NCBI GenBank assembly: GCA_030426145.1
Contig: JAUHZF010000001.1
Coordinates: forward strand, 49,615 to 113,614
DNA length: 64,000 nt
Direction: 5' to 3'
DNA from: Polyangia bacterium
GTDB taxonomy: Bacteria; Myxococcota_A; Polyangia; Polyangiales; Polyangiaceae
A program made the translations under genes and the position numbers. Positions within the stretch are counted from its first letter, which is position 1; every line of letters starts with the position of its first letter. Shown piece by piece: positions 1 through 8,472 of this stretch. The notes beneath the pieces were generated by a model that was not told the origin of the DNA, searched no databases, and saw only the letters and a program-made list of their open reading frames with translations.

Positions 1-2425
1 GAAGCGGACGCCACCGTCGCCAGAGATCGTCACCCCCCTCATCCAACGACGACCCAGGGATGCGAAGCCAACCGATCGGATCGGAGGGCGACCAGGGATC
101 GCCGGCAGGACGATGGGCCCAATCGGACACTGGGTTGATCAGATAGGGATAGAGGTTGCGCTGCGGCAGACCGTTAGCGCCGAACTCGATGTAGGCGTCG
201 ATGTACGAGTACAGCCATGTAGGCTGACGACCTTGCATGAGCTGTCCCGAGCAGCGATGAATCTGACGCTCGACCGCGTCGGCGAGGCCTACGCGACCGT
301 AGGTATTGGGAAGCCGGAAACCCTCTGGCCAGAGCTGGCTCGGATCGGGCGTGGGGTCCCATCGACCGAGATCGATTGAAAGATTGCCGAGGAACCGTGT
401 GGTGCCGCCGCTCAAGTACGGCCGCCAGTATTGATACTGCGACACCGCTGACAGGCCCCACGGTGAGCGCGCGTAGTAGATGTGCGAATCAGCCGCGCCC
501 ACCTTCGAAGCGTAGAAGAGCTGGATGCCGGTGATGGTCTGGTAGCGCTCGAATCGTCGACCCGTTGCCGCTTGCGTTACCACATCGGTTCGCGGATCGC
601 CCTGGTCAGACTGGACATACTCTCGCAGCGCTACTGGCCATGGCGCGTCCAGTTCCTGCGACAGTTCGCCAGCGCCAAGCGGGTCGGTGGCCACCACGAC
701 GTAGTGGAAGGTCTGGTCTTGAAGCTGCCCCGGGACGGCGTTTTCGAAGGTTAGGCAGAGTCTCTCACCGATCGGGATGCAGTTCGGCGGAAGGGGAGGT
801 GGCGTGGGGGTCGTCTCGATCGTTCGTGTCACGACCCGACGCACGAGGCGGTGGGGAAGGCCGTAGACGAAGCTCACCCCTTGCCGTTCGAGGTAGTCGC
901 GCCAGTGGTGGAACCAAGCCTCGCTCGTCGGACCGTTGAGGGTCGAGTCGGTCATCTCGCTCAGGCCGAGGTTGTCCATCACCAGCTGGAGGGTGATGTT
1001 GCCTTGCGTGCGGGCGTCGGCGGCATCGCCGCGCATCGCGACGAGCGCCTGTGGCGCGAAGTTGAGCGCATCCTCCGCTCGGACCCCATACGGCAGCCGC
1101 TCGGGTTCTGGGTTCCCTTGAGCTACGTCGTCCACGATGGCGAGACTATCCGGACACGACCGCAGATCGCGCAACGATAAGAAGTCCCACCACGTGAGGT
1201 TCTCGTAGCATCCTGCGCGCCGCTCGGTGGAGCTGGTGGCAAACCGCAGCAGACGCAACATGAAGCGAAGCATGTCCGAGGGGCGATACCCGAGCTCTCG
1301 TTGAAGGCGCCGGTACTGCTGCATGGCTTCGCCCAGCGTGCGCGGCGGCTTGCGACGAAACGCAGTGGTGAAGGGACGCACGGGATCGGCGATCGACTGC
1401 CACGGCACTTCGCCCAGGTTGTCGTGGGTGCGTCGCTTGGTGAATCGCCCCAGCCGGCGATCCCAAATCGGCGTGCGCTTCATCGTGTCGCGGACGTGTC
1501 GATAGAAGCCGGCGAAGAAGCGGTAGCCATGCTCGGCGGGAACGAGACGTCGTCCAAGCACCACCCGGAATCCCATGTCGGCGCTGGGGGGGCCGTCCGT
1601 CCATTCTACGGCGATGAATGGCGCGATGCGTTCTACGAGAGAAGCAGAGAGTTCGCCTCCACTGCTGTAGACCGTCTCTAGCATCCGACGGGCGGATCGA
1701 ATGGCGCGTTGTTCGCTGGCCTGGCGGTCCTCAGATGTGGCGTCGACGTAGAGCACGGGCACGAGCACCACGGTGCTCAGCTCCTCGCCGTCGACCTTCG
1801 ATTGGATCACGTCGCGCGCATCCTGGAGAAACTTGCGCCACTGCTTCGTCTGCGCGCCCGGATCGTTCGCGTCAGGGTCGGGCTCCACCGTCCCGACCCG
1901 GACGTCGGAAGTCGGGTCATATGGGTCAGGGCGGTCCGTCACGACCGGGCTGGCCATGGGGGGGAACGGCTTCAAGGGGAGCTTGTTTCCGGTGTTTCCG
2001 CTCCACGGGGTGATGCACTCCTCTTCTGGCAACGTGGGCCATTGGGTGCGTGCGATGCCCCCCACATCGGGACCGAGCGACTCGCTGATGATGTCGGCCA
2101 GTGGCTTGCTTTCGTCGAGAAGGGATTGCCACCAGTTGTCCGCGGCGAGTGCGGTCTGTAGCACCTCCCCTGCTTCTCCTAGGAACCGTCCTTGTAGCCG
2201 GTAGAGCAGCTCGCCCACAGAGGGGGGCGTGCGGTCCACCACGGTGACGCCGAAGCCTCGCTCCGCCAACTCGTGCGCCGCCGTGAGGCCAGTGATCCCC
2301 GCGCCGAGTACGAGGACGTTTCTCCTGTACTCCGTGCAATCGAACTTCTCGTTGCCGGGTCCGCCGTCGTCGGCGTGCTCGTTCTTCTTCGGGACGCGGC
2401 TACTACCCGTTCCGTCGTTGCTCAT
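1..2425 (-). CDS. FAD-dependent oxidoreductase (amine oxidase/desaturase type), 3' end beyond window
   Basis: Reading the minus strand from ATG at 2425 gives an uninterrupted frame to base 1, so at least 808 residues with the C-terminus outside the window. Residues 37-54 (VLVLGAGITGLTAAHELA) form a Rossmann dinucleotide-binding fold with GAGITG at 41-46, as in flavin amine oxidases, phytoene desaturases and hydroxysqualene dehydroxylases. The first 35 residues are polar and carry no signal peptide. At over 800 aa it is well above the 430-550 aa usual for those families. The ATG overlaps the TGA of the SCP2-like gene (ATGA), so it is the last visible gene of a coupled operon with a polyprenyl synthase and a CrtC-like protein. 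I infer a redox step on an isoprenoid product; substrate unknown. Confidence 0.8.
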   Translation of the reverse strand, partial: MSNDGTGSSRVPKKNEHADDGGPGNEKFDCTEYRRNVLVLGAGITGLTAAHELAERGFGVTVVDRTPPSVGELLYRLQGRFLGEAGEVLQTALAADNWWQSLLDESKPLADIISESLGPDVGGIARTQWPTLPEEECITPWSGNTGNKLPLKPFPPMASPVVTDRPDPYDPTSDVRVGTVEPDPDANDPGAQTKQWRKFLQDARDVIQSKVDGEELSTVVLVPVLYVDATSEDRQASEQRAIRSARRMLETVYSSGGELSASLVERIAPFIAVEWTDGPPSADMGFRVVLGRRLVPAEHGYRFFAGFYRHVRDTMKRTPIWDRRLGRFTKRRTHDNLGEVPWQSIADPVRPFTTAFRRKPPRTLGEAMQQYRRLQRELGYRPSDMLRFMLRLLRFATSSTERRAGCYENLTWWDFLSLRDLRSCPDSLAIVDDVAQGNPEPERLPYGVRAEDALNFAPQALVAMRGDAADARTQGNITLQLVMDNLGLSEMTDSTLNGPTSEAWFHHWRDYLERQGVSFVYGLPHRLVRRVVTRTIETTPTPPPLPPNCIPIGERLCLTFENAVPGQLQDQTFHYVVVATDPLGAGELSQELDAPWPVALREYVQSDQGDPRTDVVTQAATGRRFERYQTITGIQLFYASKVGAADSHIYYARSPWGLSAVSQYQYWRPYLSGGTTRFLGNLSIDLGRWDPTPDPSQLWPEGFRLPNTYGRVGLADAVERQIHRCSGQLMQGRQPTWLYSYIDAYIEFGANGLPQRNLYPYLINPVSDWAHRPAGDPWSPSDPIGWLRIPGSSLDEGGDDLWRRWRPL

Positions 2426-2838
2426 GATGTTCCTTCTGTCATGTGTTCGAGTCGCCGAAGGAGCTCGGCGCCCGATGAGGTGCGAATCAATCCGTGCAGG
2501 GCGATGTGGAGGGCGCGCGAGGTCGTTTGCAGCTGCTCGCTCGAGCCTCGTGCGAACAGCTCGTCGCCCGCGAGCAGCTCGACCACGCGGGCCCGTCCTT
2601 GCAGCAGAGAGAGGATGGTCTCCGGAGACGCCCGAAGGTTCAGGCCTCCTACGTCGTCGTCCGTTCGACCGCAGAGGAAGACCTCGCCATCGCGACCCTG
2701 GACGGCGAAGCGCTCTCGGCCCACCTCGACCACGAGGCGGTGGCCATGGAGTAGGTCCGCCAGCATGCGCGCGTGCACCGGCGCCTCCGCCGTGAGGGTG
2801 ACGAGGCTGTCCTCGACGAGCCGTCGTACGCTATCCAT
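2422..2838 (-). CDS. SCP2-like (sterol carrier protein) small protein
   Basis: A 138-aa soluble protein starting MDSVRRLVEDSLVTLTAEA. The pattern resembles an SCP2 lipid-carrier fold: an amphipathic N-terminal helix, a strand pair (LVVEVGRERFAV), then the stretch LRASPETILSLLQG and a C-terminal helix. The ATG at 2838 is preferred over the upstream in-frame ATG at 2919 because it overlaps the stop of the CrtC-like gene by 8 bp and the upstream extension is low complexity. It ends in an ATGA overlap with the FAD oxidoreductase. In an isoprenoid operon I infer that it holds or shuttles a hydrophobic intermediate. Family assignment rests on pattern only. Confidence 0.7.
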   Translation of the reverse strand: MDSVRRLVEDSLVTLTAEAPVHARMLADLLHGHRLVVEVGRERFAVQGRDGEVFLCGRTDDDVGGLNLRASPETILSLLQGRARVVELLAGDELFARGSSEQLQTTSRALHIALHGLIRTSSGAELLRRLEHMTEGTS

Positions 2839-3829
2839 GGCGCACCATCTCGAATATCCCGCGGGCAGCGCCACCGAACTGCTCTCCACCCACAACCGCC
2901 GAGAGCGTGCCGCGGGCAATGCACTCGTGGATGCTCACCACGCCGAGGGGCTCGCGCTCGCTGGGAACGACGAGACGAGCGTGGTCGACGAAGTCGAGGT
3001 CGAGCTCGAGGCGATCGCGGCCGCGCTGGCCGTGCACGCGAAGATGGTGTGGAACGTCCCCGTAAGCACCGGGAGCCACGAGCCGCATCACGGGCGGTAG
3101 CGTCCAGGCGTGAGCGACCGAGCGTCGCCCCATGGTCTCGACCTCGAGATCACCATTGGCGAGTGCGAGTCGATTGTCGCCGCGGTGCCACACCAGGACC
3201 TGCTCCAGGGTGGTGAGCGTGCGTGCCTTGTTCATGAGGCTGCTGAATACGGCAGCCCAGTCTCCCCTCGGATCCTCCGGGTAGACGATGCCCCACTCCC
3301 ACACGAAGTCGTCGCCCCAGTCGAAGCTGCCCCAGTTGTGGTCGTGGTACCCCACGGCCGACGCGACCGCATGACGGGTCGTGGTCGTATCGACCCAGCC
3401 GTCGACCGCCATGAGGGGACAGATGAGCCAGCTGAGGCGTCGACCTCCGCCGATGGGGTGCTCCCGCGCTACCATGGGCTGCGCGCGAGGCCGAAAGACC
3501 AGCTCGAGGGTGATCTCCGGCGTGCGTACCTCCAGCTCGTAGCGGTCGTCGGCGATCGACAGCCGGTGACCCCCGACACGGAGCTCGGTACCGTTCCGAA
3601 GCTCGGCGTCGGCCCATCGGTGATGCTCGACGACCCCCGTCCACCCGTACGCGGTGCCCATGACGATGAGCCGCAGGGCGCCATTCGCGAAGGAGAAGTT
3701 GATGAGGAGGCACAGGTCGTCGGTCGTGACGATGAAATGGTGCCACTCCTTGTAGGACGAAAGGTTCGTGACGGCCGGCCAGCGCCAGAAGTCATCCCGC
3801 TCGAGAGGCACGTGCGGGCGCACGGTCAC
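2831..3829 (-). CDS. Carotenoid 1,2-hydratase (CrtC)-like / lipocalin-fold terpenoid-modifying protein
   Basis: A 332-aa protein with the motif GYHDHNWGSFDWGDDF, characteristic of the hydroxyneurosporene synthase (CrtC) family, followed by beta-rich sequence typical of its two lipocalin-like domains. CrtC enzymes add water across a terminal isoprenoid double bond; relatives act as terpene cyclases or isomerases. I chose the GTG at 3829 because it overlaps the preceding stop (GTGA); the extended frame to 4066 would run through the upstream gene and is Arg/Pro-rich. No signal peptide. It sits between unknown small genes and an SCP2-like gene downstream of a polyprenyl synthase. Family fairly sure, exact reaction unknown. 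Confidence 0.75.
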   Translation of the reverse strand: MTVRPHVPLERDDFWRWPAVTNLSSYKEWHHFIVTTDDLCLLINFSFANGALRLIVMGTAYGWTGVVEHHRWADAELRNGTELRVGGHRLSIADDRYELEVRTPEITLELVFRPRAQPMVAREHPIGGGRRLSWLICPLMAVDGWVDTTTTRHAVASAVGYHDHNWGSFDWGDDFVWEWGIVYPEDPRGDWAAVFSSLMNKARTLTTLEQVLVWHRGDNRLALANGDLEVETMGRRSVAHAWTLPPVMRLVAPGAYGDVPHHLRVHGQRGRDRLELDLDFVDHARLVVPSEREPLGVVSIHECIARGTLSAVVGGEQFGGAARGIFEMVRHG

Positions 3830-4113
3830 CGCAGCATATCCTCCGCACGACGCGAGGACTGGGTGTGCTCTGTGCTGGAGCGTGGCGTGGCCAGCACATC
3901 GACCGCGCCATGTAGGCGATGGCGAAGGGCCACGAGGCCCAGGCACGCATCGACCCAACGGTCGGTCTCGGCCCACCGCGACTCGAGGTCGGGCGCGGCG
4001 GCCCGCTCCACCGCGACCGCCCATCGGTCGAGTCTGGCGCGAAGGCCCATGACTGCGGCCACCCACCCCTCGGGGTCGCGAGGGGCTCGCTGCGGTCGGC
4101 GCGGTCCGCTCAA
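3826..4113 (-). CDS. Hypothetical 95-aa helical protein in isoprenoid operon
   Basis: No family recognised. The frame ending at 3826 has a natural-looking amphipathic C-terminal half (ARLDRWAVAVERAAAPDLES, then DRWVDACLGLVALRHRLHG). The likely start is TTG at 4113, which overlaps the stop of the 197-aa gene (TTGA); GTG at 4062 and ATG at 4050 are alternatives giving shorter proteins. Its stop overlaps the GTG of the CrtC-like gene, so it is translationally coupled on both sides. The sequence looks wholly alpha-helical and soluble. Function unknown; a small partner or scaffold of the neighbouring enzymes is one possibility. Confidence 0.55.
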   Translation of the reverse strand: MSGPRRPQRAPRDPEGWVAAVMGLRARLDRWAVAVERAAAPDLESRWAETDRWVDACLGLVALRHRLHGAVDVLATPRSSTEHTQSSRRAEDMLR

Positions 4114-4703
4114 GATCCGCCTCCCCGAGGGCGTCGCCCGAGGCGCGCGAGGACGAGCTCGACCCGATCGGACTGAATGAGCCGCAATACGTTGTCGACG
4201 TAGGCTGAGGGCAGCAGCCCGTCGCTGTCGTCGTTGAGTAGACCCATGCTCAACGACCGGAAGAGCAGGCTGGCGCTCTGCATCTTCGATGAGCGCAGCA
4301 GTCGCTGCTCGAGCGCGGCGCCTTCTTCGGTGTCGGCGAAGGCGCGGCCCTCTCGTACCAAGGCGCGGAAAGCGGCCTTGGCGGCCACGGGATGCTCGAG
4401 CAGCCAACGATGGATCCCGAGCAGGAGCTCTTCGAGCCCCGAGGGGTCTTCTCCGAGGGCTGCGATGTGGTCGCGCCCATCCTGCTCTGTGAGCACCTGC
4501 GCCGCGGCTTGATGAACGCGTAGCAAGCCGTCGTACCAATGGGCGAACGCCACGGCGCGCGGGTGGTTGACCCGGCGCAGCCACCGGCCAATGCCGGCGG
4601 GGGCCTCGGGGGGCACATCTGGGGGCGGAGAAGCGGACACGCCATCGCGCTCGGCGAGTAGTCGGCGAGCCAGGTCGTCTGCCTTGGCAGTACGGCTGCT
4701 CAT
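4110..4703 (-). CDS. Hypothetical 197-aa helical protein in isoprenoid operon
   Basis: No family recognised. Starts MSSRTAKADDLARRLLAERD at ATG 4703, overlapping the TGA of the polyprenyl synthase (ATGA). After a Pro-rich linker (residues ~24-35) the protein is mainly helical, including RWLRRVNHPRAVAFAHWYDG and a C-terminal stretch LPSAYVDNVLRLIQSDRVEL. Not a membrane protein. The in-frame upstream ATG at 4913 lies inside the synthase and is rejected. Tight coupling to the synthase suggests it works on or with the same pathway; beyond that, unknown. Confidence 0.7.
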   Translation of the reverse strand: MSSRTAKADDLARRLLAERDGVSASPPPDVPPEAPAGIGRWLRRVNHPRAVAFAHWYDGLLRVHQAAAQVLTEQDGRDHIAALGEDPSGLEELLLGIHRWLLEHPVAAKAAFRALVREGRAFADTEEGAALEQRLLRSSKMQSASLLFRSLSMGLLNDDSDGLLPSAYVDNVLRLIQSDRVELVLARLGRRPRGGGS

Positions 4704-5842
4704 TTCAGTCGCTCCACCACGTATCGCACCAGGGCGTGAAGAAAGTCCCGGTCGTGCCCGGGGGAAAGGCCGTCGCAGCGATCCAGGGCCGACGCGGCAC
4801 TGCTCGCGTGCTCGAGCGCCACGCTGCGTGCGTACTCCATACCCCCGTAGCGCTCGATCAGGGCCTCGAGGAAGGTGACGTCGGCGGCCGTGCGTTCGCG
4901 GTCGAGGCCGCACGCATGTCGAAGCTTCGCATGGGCCGCCTCACTCAGATCCCCCGCGGCGCGCATCGCTTCGAGTTGGTTCCCCAGCGCCAGCCGTCGC
5001 GGGCGCTCCCGACCGAGGGCGGCTCTCGCCCGGTCGAGCTCGACATCGCCCGCGCGGGCGAGGGCGTGAAGGAGGATGAGCGTGCGCTTGCCCTCCCAAA
5101 GGTCTCCCGCTCGTTCTTTGCCGTACCCCTCGGCCTTGGGATCCAGGTTGAGCAAGTCATCGGTGATTTGAAACGCCACGCCCAAGTGAGAGGCGTACCG
5201 ATCCAGCGTCGACGTGACGGCGGCGTCCGCCCCGGCCGTCATCGCCCCCAAGGTCACGGGAGTGATGAAGCTGTACTCGGCCGTCTTGGCGCGTACGAGG
5301 GCCTCGTAGGCCTCACGATAGCCGGCTTCGAATCGACACCGGTTCTCTTGCACCCATTGTAGCTCGGTGGCCTGGCCCTCGACGGTCACCAGCACCGTCT
5401 TCACCACCCGCTCGAGGATGCGGAGGGCGGCGCCGAGTCCGATCGTCTCGGTGTTCTCCAAGAGAGGCACGAGGGCGAGGCCCAGCATGCCGTCCGCGAC
5501 GTTGACGGCAATGGCCGACCCGTATTCCGCGGCCAGGGTCGGTCGACCCCGGCGCTCGAGGCTGAGGTCTTCGACGTCGTCGTGGATGAGGAAGGCATTG
5601 TGCAACAGCTCGACCACGCCCGCAGTCGGCAGCGCGGCGTCCTCGCTTCCTCCCAGGGCCCGGCACGCCGCGAGGCATAGGGCGGGACGAAGCCCTTTGG
5701 CGGGCCGCAGAGGGTAGTCGAGCATCAGCCGGTAGAAGGCATGATTGGCGCCGTGCTCACGGGCCCAGCTTTCGATGAGCGGGAGCGTCGCCTCCCGGAC
5801 CCACGCCGTGTAGTCCCTCACGATGTCGACGTGATCATGCAC
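4700..5842 (-). CDS. Polyprenyl (trans-isoprenyl) diphosphate synthase
   Basis: 380 aa, in the normal range for the family (300-380). It should elongate an allylic diphosphate with isopentenyl diphosphate to make FPP/GGPP or a longer chain. The first aspartate-rich motif is HDDVED with D88, D89 and D92, followed by the expected R-R-G-R-P-T segment. The second motif reads QITDDLLNLD (D228, D229, N232): the fifth position is Asn where the canonical DDxxD has Asp. The lysine in YGKERAGDLWEGKRT is in place. ATG at 5842 overlaps the regulator stop by 8 bp. It is the only chain-forming enzyme in the operon and probably supplies the substrate for the CrtC-like and FAD enzymes. Confidence 0.92.
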   Translation of the reverse strand: MHDHVDIVRDYTAWVREATLPLIESWAREHGANHAFYRLMLDYPLRPAKGLRPALCLAACRALGGSEDAALPTAGVVELLHNAFLIHDDVEDLSLERRGRPTLAAEYGSAIAVNVADGMLGLALVPLLENTETIGLGAALRILERVVKTVLVTVEGQATELQWVQENRCRFEAGYREAYEALVRAKTAEYSFITPVTLGAMTAGADAAVTSTLDRYASHLGVAFQITDDLLNLDPKAEGYGKERAGDLWEGKRTLILLHALARAGDVELDRARAALGRERPRRLALGNQLEAMRAAGDLSEAAHAKLRHACGLDRERTAADVTFLEALIERYGGMEYARSVALEHASSAASALDRCDGLSPGHDRDFLHALVRYVVERLK

Positions 5843-7337
5843 GACGGAGCCCGAAGGTCTGGATGAGGCGGTAGAGGTAGGCGCGGCTTACATCGAGGCG
5901 CTGAGCGGCGGCGGCGACGTTGCCGTCTGTGGCCGAGAGCGCATTCATGACCAACCCTCGTTGGAACTTCCGCATCGCCTCGTGGTAGCTCGGTGCGCCC
6001 TCTTCCCGCTGCGGATGGAGATCCCGGGTTTCGACGACGTCGCGTCCCTCACTCTGTGCCATGACGACGGCACGCTCGACGACGTTGCTCAGCTCCCGGA
6101 CGTTGCCGGGCCAGGGATCGCAGTAGAGCGCGTTCTCCGCGCCGCCCGATAGCCGCAAGGCCTCGAAGCCGTGCCGCCGGCAGGCACGTTCGCACAGCGC
6201 TCTGGCCATCGGCACGATATCGGCGCGCCGAGCGGCCAGGGCAGGAAGCTCGATGGGCATCACTCCGAGGCGATGGAGCAGGTCTTGGCGGAACCGAGCC
6301 TCATCGCGCAGCTCATTCATGGGCACGTTCGTGGCGGCGATGATGCGAACGTCGGCCTTGACGGGTTGGGTGCCGCCAAGGGGGTAGTAGGTGAGGTCTT
6401 GAAGGAACTGCAGCAGCTTCGCTTGCGCTCGAGGCGTGAGCTCTCCCACCTCATCCAAAAAGAGGGTGCCCCTCTCGGCGGCGGCCACCTTGCCCTGAAG
6501 GTCGCGCGTCGCGCTCGAGTGCGCTCCGGCCTTGGCCCCGAACATCTCGCTCTCGAACAGCTCGTCCGGCAGGCTCGCACAATTGAGCTCGACGAAGGGC
6601 CCGTTGGCCCGCCGACCGTTCGATGCCACGAGCCGTGCCAGCGCCGTCTTTCCGGTGCCGGTGGGGCCGGTGATGAGCAAGTGCATGTCGAGGGGCGCGA
6701 CCACGGTCACGGTCTTGAGCACCCCGGCGAGGGCCAAGCTCGTTCCAGCCAGCGCTTCGCTGCCCTCGAGCTTGGCGCGGTAGGGCGCGGTCGCGTCGGC
6801 CGCGCGAGAGAGTCGATGCCTGGCCACGGTATGTGCGGCCAGAGGAGCGAGCTGTTCGGCGAACACCGACAGCGTGGCGTTCACCTCCTCCGTGAAGGGC
6901 GCTGCACCCTGCAGGTAAACCACGCCGCGAACCTCACCCTCGTCTCCGATGACCGGACAGCACAACACCGCACCGATGCTCTTCGCTTGCACGCTGCCGC
7001 GCGCGGCGAAGCGAGGGTCAGCCGTCGCATCGTCGGTGCGAACGGGCTGTCCGGTGGCGAGGGCCTGCGCGATGATCCCGGTGGAGATGGTATCCCGCAC
7101 GAGGCGGATCTCGTCGTTGGCGAAGCCCTTGGCCAGCCACCAGGTGGGCTCGTCGGTGAGCCCGGTCTCGGTCGTATCGACCAGCTCGATATAGGCTCTG
7201 TCGGCCCCACTCAGCGCGACGATGAGTTCGAGCGCGCCTTCGAGAAAGGGGGAGACTTCCGTGCTTCCGGCCAACGCGAGCAGCGTCGCGTAGAGCTTGT
7301 TCTCCGTCTGGAGTCGTTCGATCTCCGTGGCCGCCAA
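5835..7337 (-). CDS. GAF-AAA+-Fis regulator with non-canonical GAFTGA loop
   Basis: 500 aa from a TTG start at 7337, which follows a GGGGGAG ribosome-binding site at 4-bp spacing; a longer frame from ATG 7469 adds 44 Arg/Pro-rich residues and is less likely. An N-terminal helix (IERLQTENKLYATLLALAG) leads into a GAF sensor (~30-170), an AAA+ ATPase with Walker A GPTGTGKT (~224-231) and Walker B TLFLDEVGEL (~291-300), and a C-terminal Fis-type helix-turn-helix (DVSRAYLYRLIQTFGLRR). The loop that contacts sigma-54 reads GAHSSA (271-276), not GAFTGA, so classical sigma-54 activation is doubtful. It is the first gene of the isoprenoid operon and probably its regulator. Confidence 0.88.
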   Translation of the reverse strand: MAATEIERLQTENKLYATLLALAGSTEVSPFLEGALELIVALSGADRAYIELVDTTETGLTDEPTWWLAKGFANDEIRLVRDTISTGIIAQALATGQPVRTDDATADPRFAARGSVQAKSIGAVLCCPVIGDEGEVRGVVYLQGAAPFTEEVNATLSVFAEQLAPLAAHTVARHRLSRAADATAPYRAKLEGSEALAGTSLALAGVLKTVTVVAPLDMHLLITGPTGTGKTALARLVASNGRRANGPFVELNCASLPDELFESEMFGAKAGAHSSATRDLQGKVAAAERGTLFLDEVGELTPRAQAKLLQFLQDLTYYPLGGTQPVKADVRIIAATNVPMNELRDEARFRQDLLHRLGVMPIELPALAARRADIVPMARALCERACRRHGFEALRLSGGAENALYCDPWPGNVRELSNVVERAVVMAQSEGRDVVETRDLHPQREEGAPSYHEAMRKFQRGLVMNALSATDGNVAAAAQRLDVSRAYLYRLIQTFGLRRA

Positions 7338-7480
7338 TGAGCTCCCCCAACTCGCGCGAAGGGGAGTGAAGCAGAGCGATGAAGCGGAGGCAACCGCACA
7401 GCCTCGAGGGTCCACGGCTCCTTCCAATCCACGTCGCGTGCCACGCCAACTAGCCGAATCTGTGTGCAAGCCACTCGTTC

Positions 7481-7558
7481 AACGGTCGGCGCAGACCGTT
7501 GGCGAACAGTTCGTCGCGGTTCGAAGACAGTTCACGTCGCCGATTCTACGATCGTAGA
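7481..7558. promoter_or_regulatory. Divergent promoter region with palindromic operators
   Basis: Between the regulator (minus) and the Ser/Thr kinase (plus) lie three clear elements. AACGGTC-N6-GACCGTT is a perfect 7-bp inverted repeat (7481-7500). CAGTTC occurs twice as a direct repeat at 7507 and 7528, 21 bp apart or about two helical turns. TCTACGATCGTAGA (7545-7558) is a perfect 14-bp palindrome. No convincing -24/-12 or -35/-10 box was found on either strand. The arrangement suggests binding sites for dimeric regulators controlling one or both divergent units. Confidence 0.5.
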
Positions 7559-7626
7559 CAATGGCCGCGCGCAATGGCCGAGATCGGCGCTTTGGGGTCG
7601 GCACGAGGCTTGCGGTCTGTGAGCCC

Positions 7627-8472
7627 ATGATGATGCCCTCGGTCCGCAGCGCCACGCCCTCCGTGTCTTGCTACACGCTGGCTCAGGTCTTGGGCCGCGG
7701 AGGTTCGGCGACGGTCTATCGCGCCTCCTCGAGAGAGCTGCGCCGCTCGGTCGCGCTCAAGCTCCTGCATCCCGGGATGGCGGTGCATCGCGCCGCGCGG
7801 CAGCGGCTTGCCAAGGAGGCGGCCATTGCGCGCGGGATTGGTAGCCGGAGGGTGCCGATGGTCTTCGACACGCAGTCAGCCCGCGACACGTCCTTCATTG
7901 CCATGGAGCAACTTCGGGGGGTGACGCTTCGCCAGCACCTCGCTCGCTGCGGTCGACTCGACCTCAAGCACACCATCGAAGTGATCGTGGGGCTATGTCG
8001 AGCGGTGGAAGACGTTCACCGCGCTGGCTACGTGCACGGGGACATCAAGCCGGACAACCTCGTGCTCACCGGCGAGGGGGTGCGGCTCATCGACTTCGGC
8101 GCCGCGGCGGAGCGAGGGGCTGCGCCGGCTGCTTTCGGAACGCCGCGCTACATGGGGCCCGACCGCTTTCGGTCCACACGGCTGCAGCCCAGCCACGACT
8201 TGTGGTCGGTGGCCGTCGTCGCCTTCGAGTGCCTGACGGGCGTCGCCGCCTTCTCGGGCTCGCTCCCGGCGCAGGTCGCGGCCCAGGTGCAGTACGGGGC
8301 TCGCATCGCCCCCACCGCGCTCGTACCTGCGACGATACCGGCCGACCTCGACCGGTGGTTCACCCGCGCGACGTCTCGAGACCCGCGCCAGCGCTTCGCC
8401 ACGGCGCGGGAGCTCAGCGACGCTCTGGTCGAGGCCTCAGGCGTCTCCGAGTTGCAGCTGGCGCATGCGTAG
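7627..8472 (+). CDS. Serine/threonine protein kinase (Hanks type), cytosolic, minimal
   Basis: 281 aa from ATG 7627 (start MMMPSVRS; an in-frame ATG at 7561 would add 22 residues). Glycine loop GRGGSATVY (~23-31), ATP-binding lysine in VALK (K45), catalytic loop HGDIKPDN (D139, N144) and DFG (156-158) are present, so it is probably active. HRD reads HGD, making it a non-RD kinase, and the APE position reads GPD (177-179). There is no transmembrane helix or C-terminal sensor domain; it is essentially a bare catalytic domain. Its last 36 bp overlap the 3' end of the convergent FHA-domain activator, which suggests a kinase/phospho-reader pair. Confidence 0.93.
   Translation: MMMPSVRSATPSVSCYTLAQVLGRGGSATVYRASSRELRRSVALKLLHPGMAVHRAARQRLAKEAAIARGIGSRRVPMVFDTQSARDTSFIAMEQLRGVTLRQHLARCGRLDLKHTIEVIVGLCRAVEDVHRAGYVHGDIKPDNLVLTGEGVRLIDFGAAAERGAAPAAFGTPRYMGPDRFRSTRLQPSHDLWSVAVVAFECLTGVAAFSGSLPAQVAAQVQYGARIAPTALVPATIPADLDRWFTRATSRDPRQRFATARELSDALVEASGVSELQLAHA

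Noticed and set aside
7338..7560. -24/-12 (sigma-54) promoter in the divergent region
   Set aside because: No GG-N10-GC element with acceptable match was found on either strand by eye.
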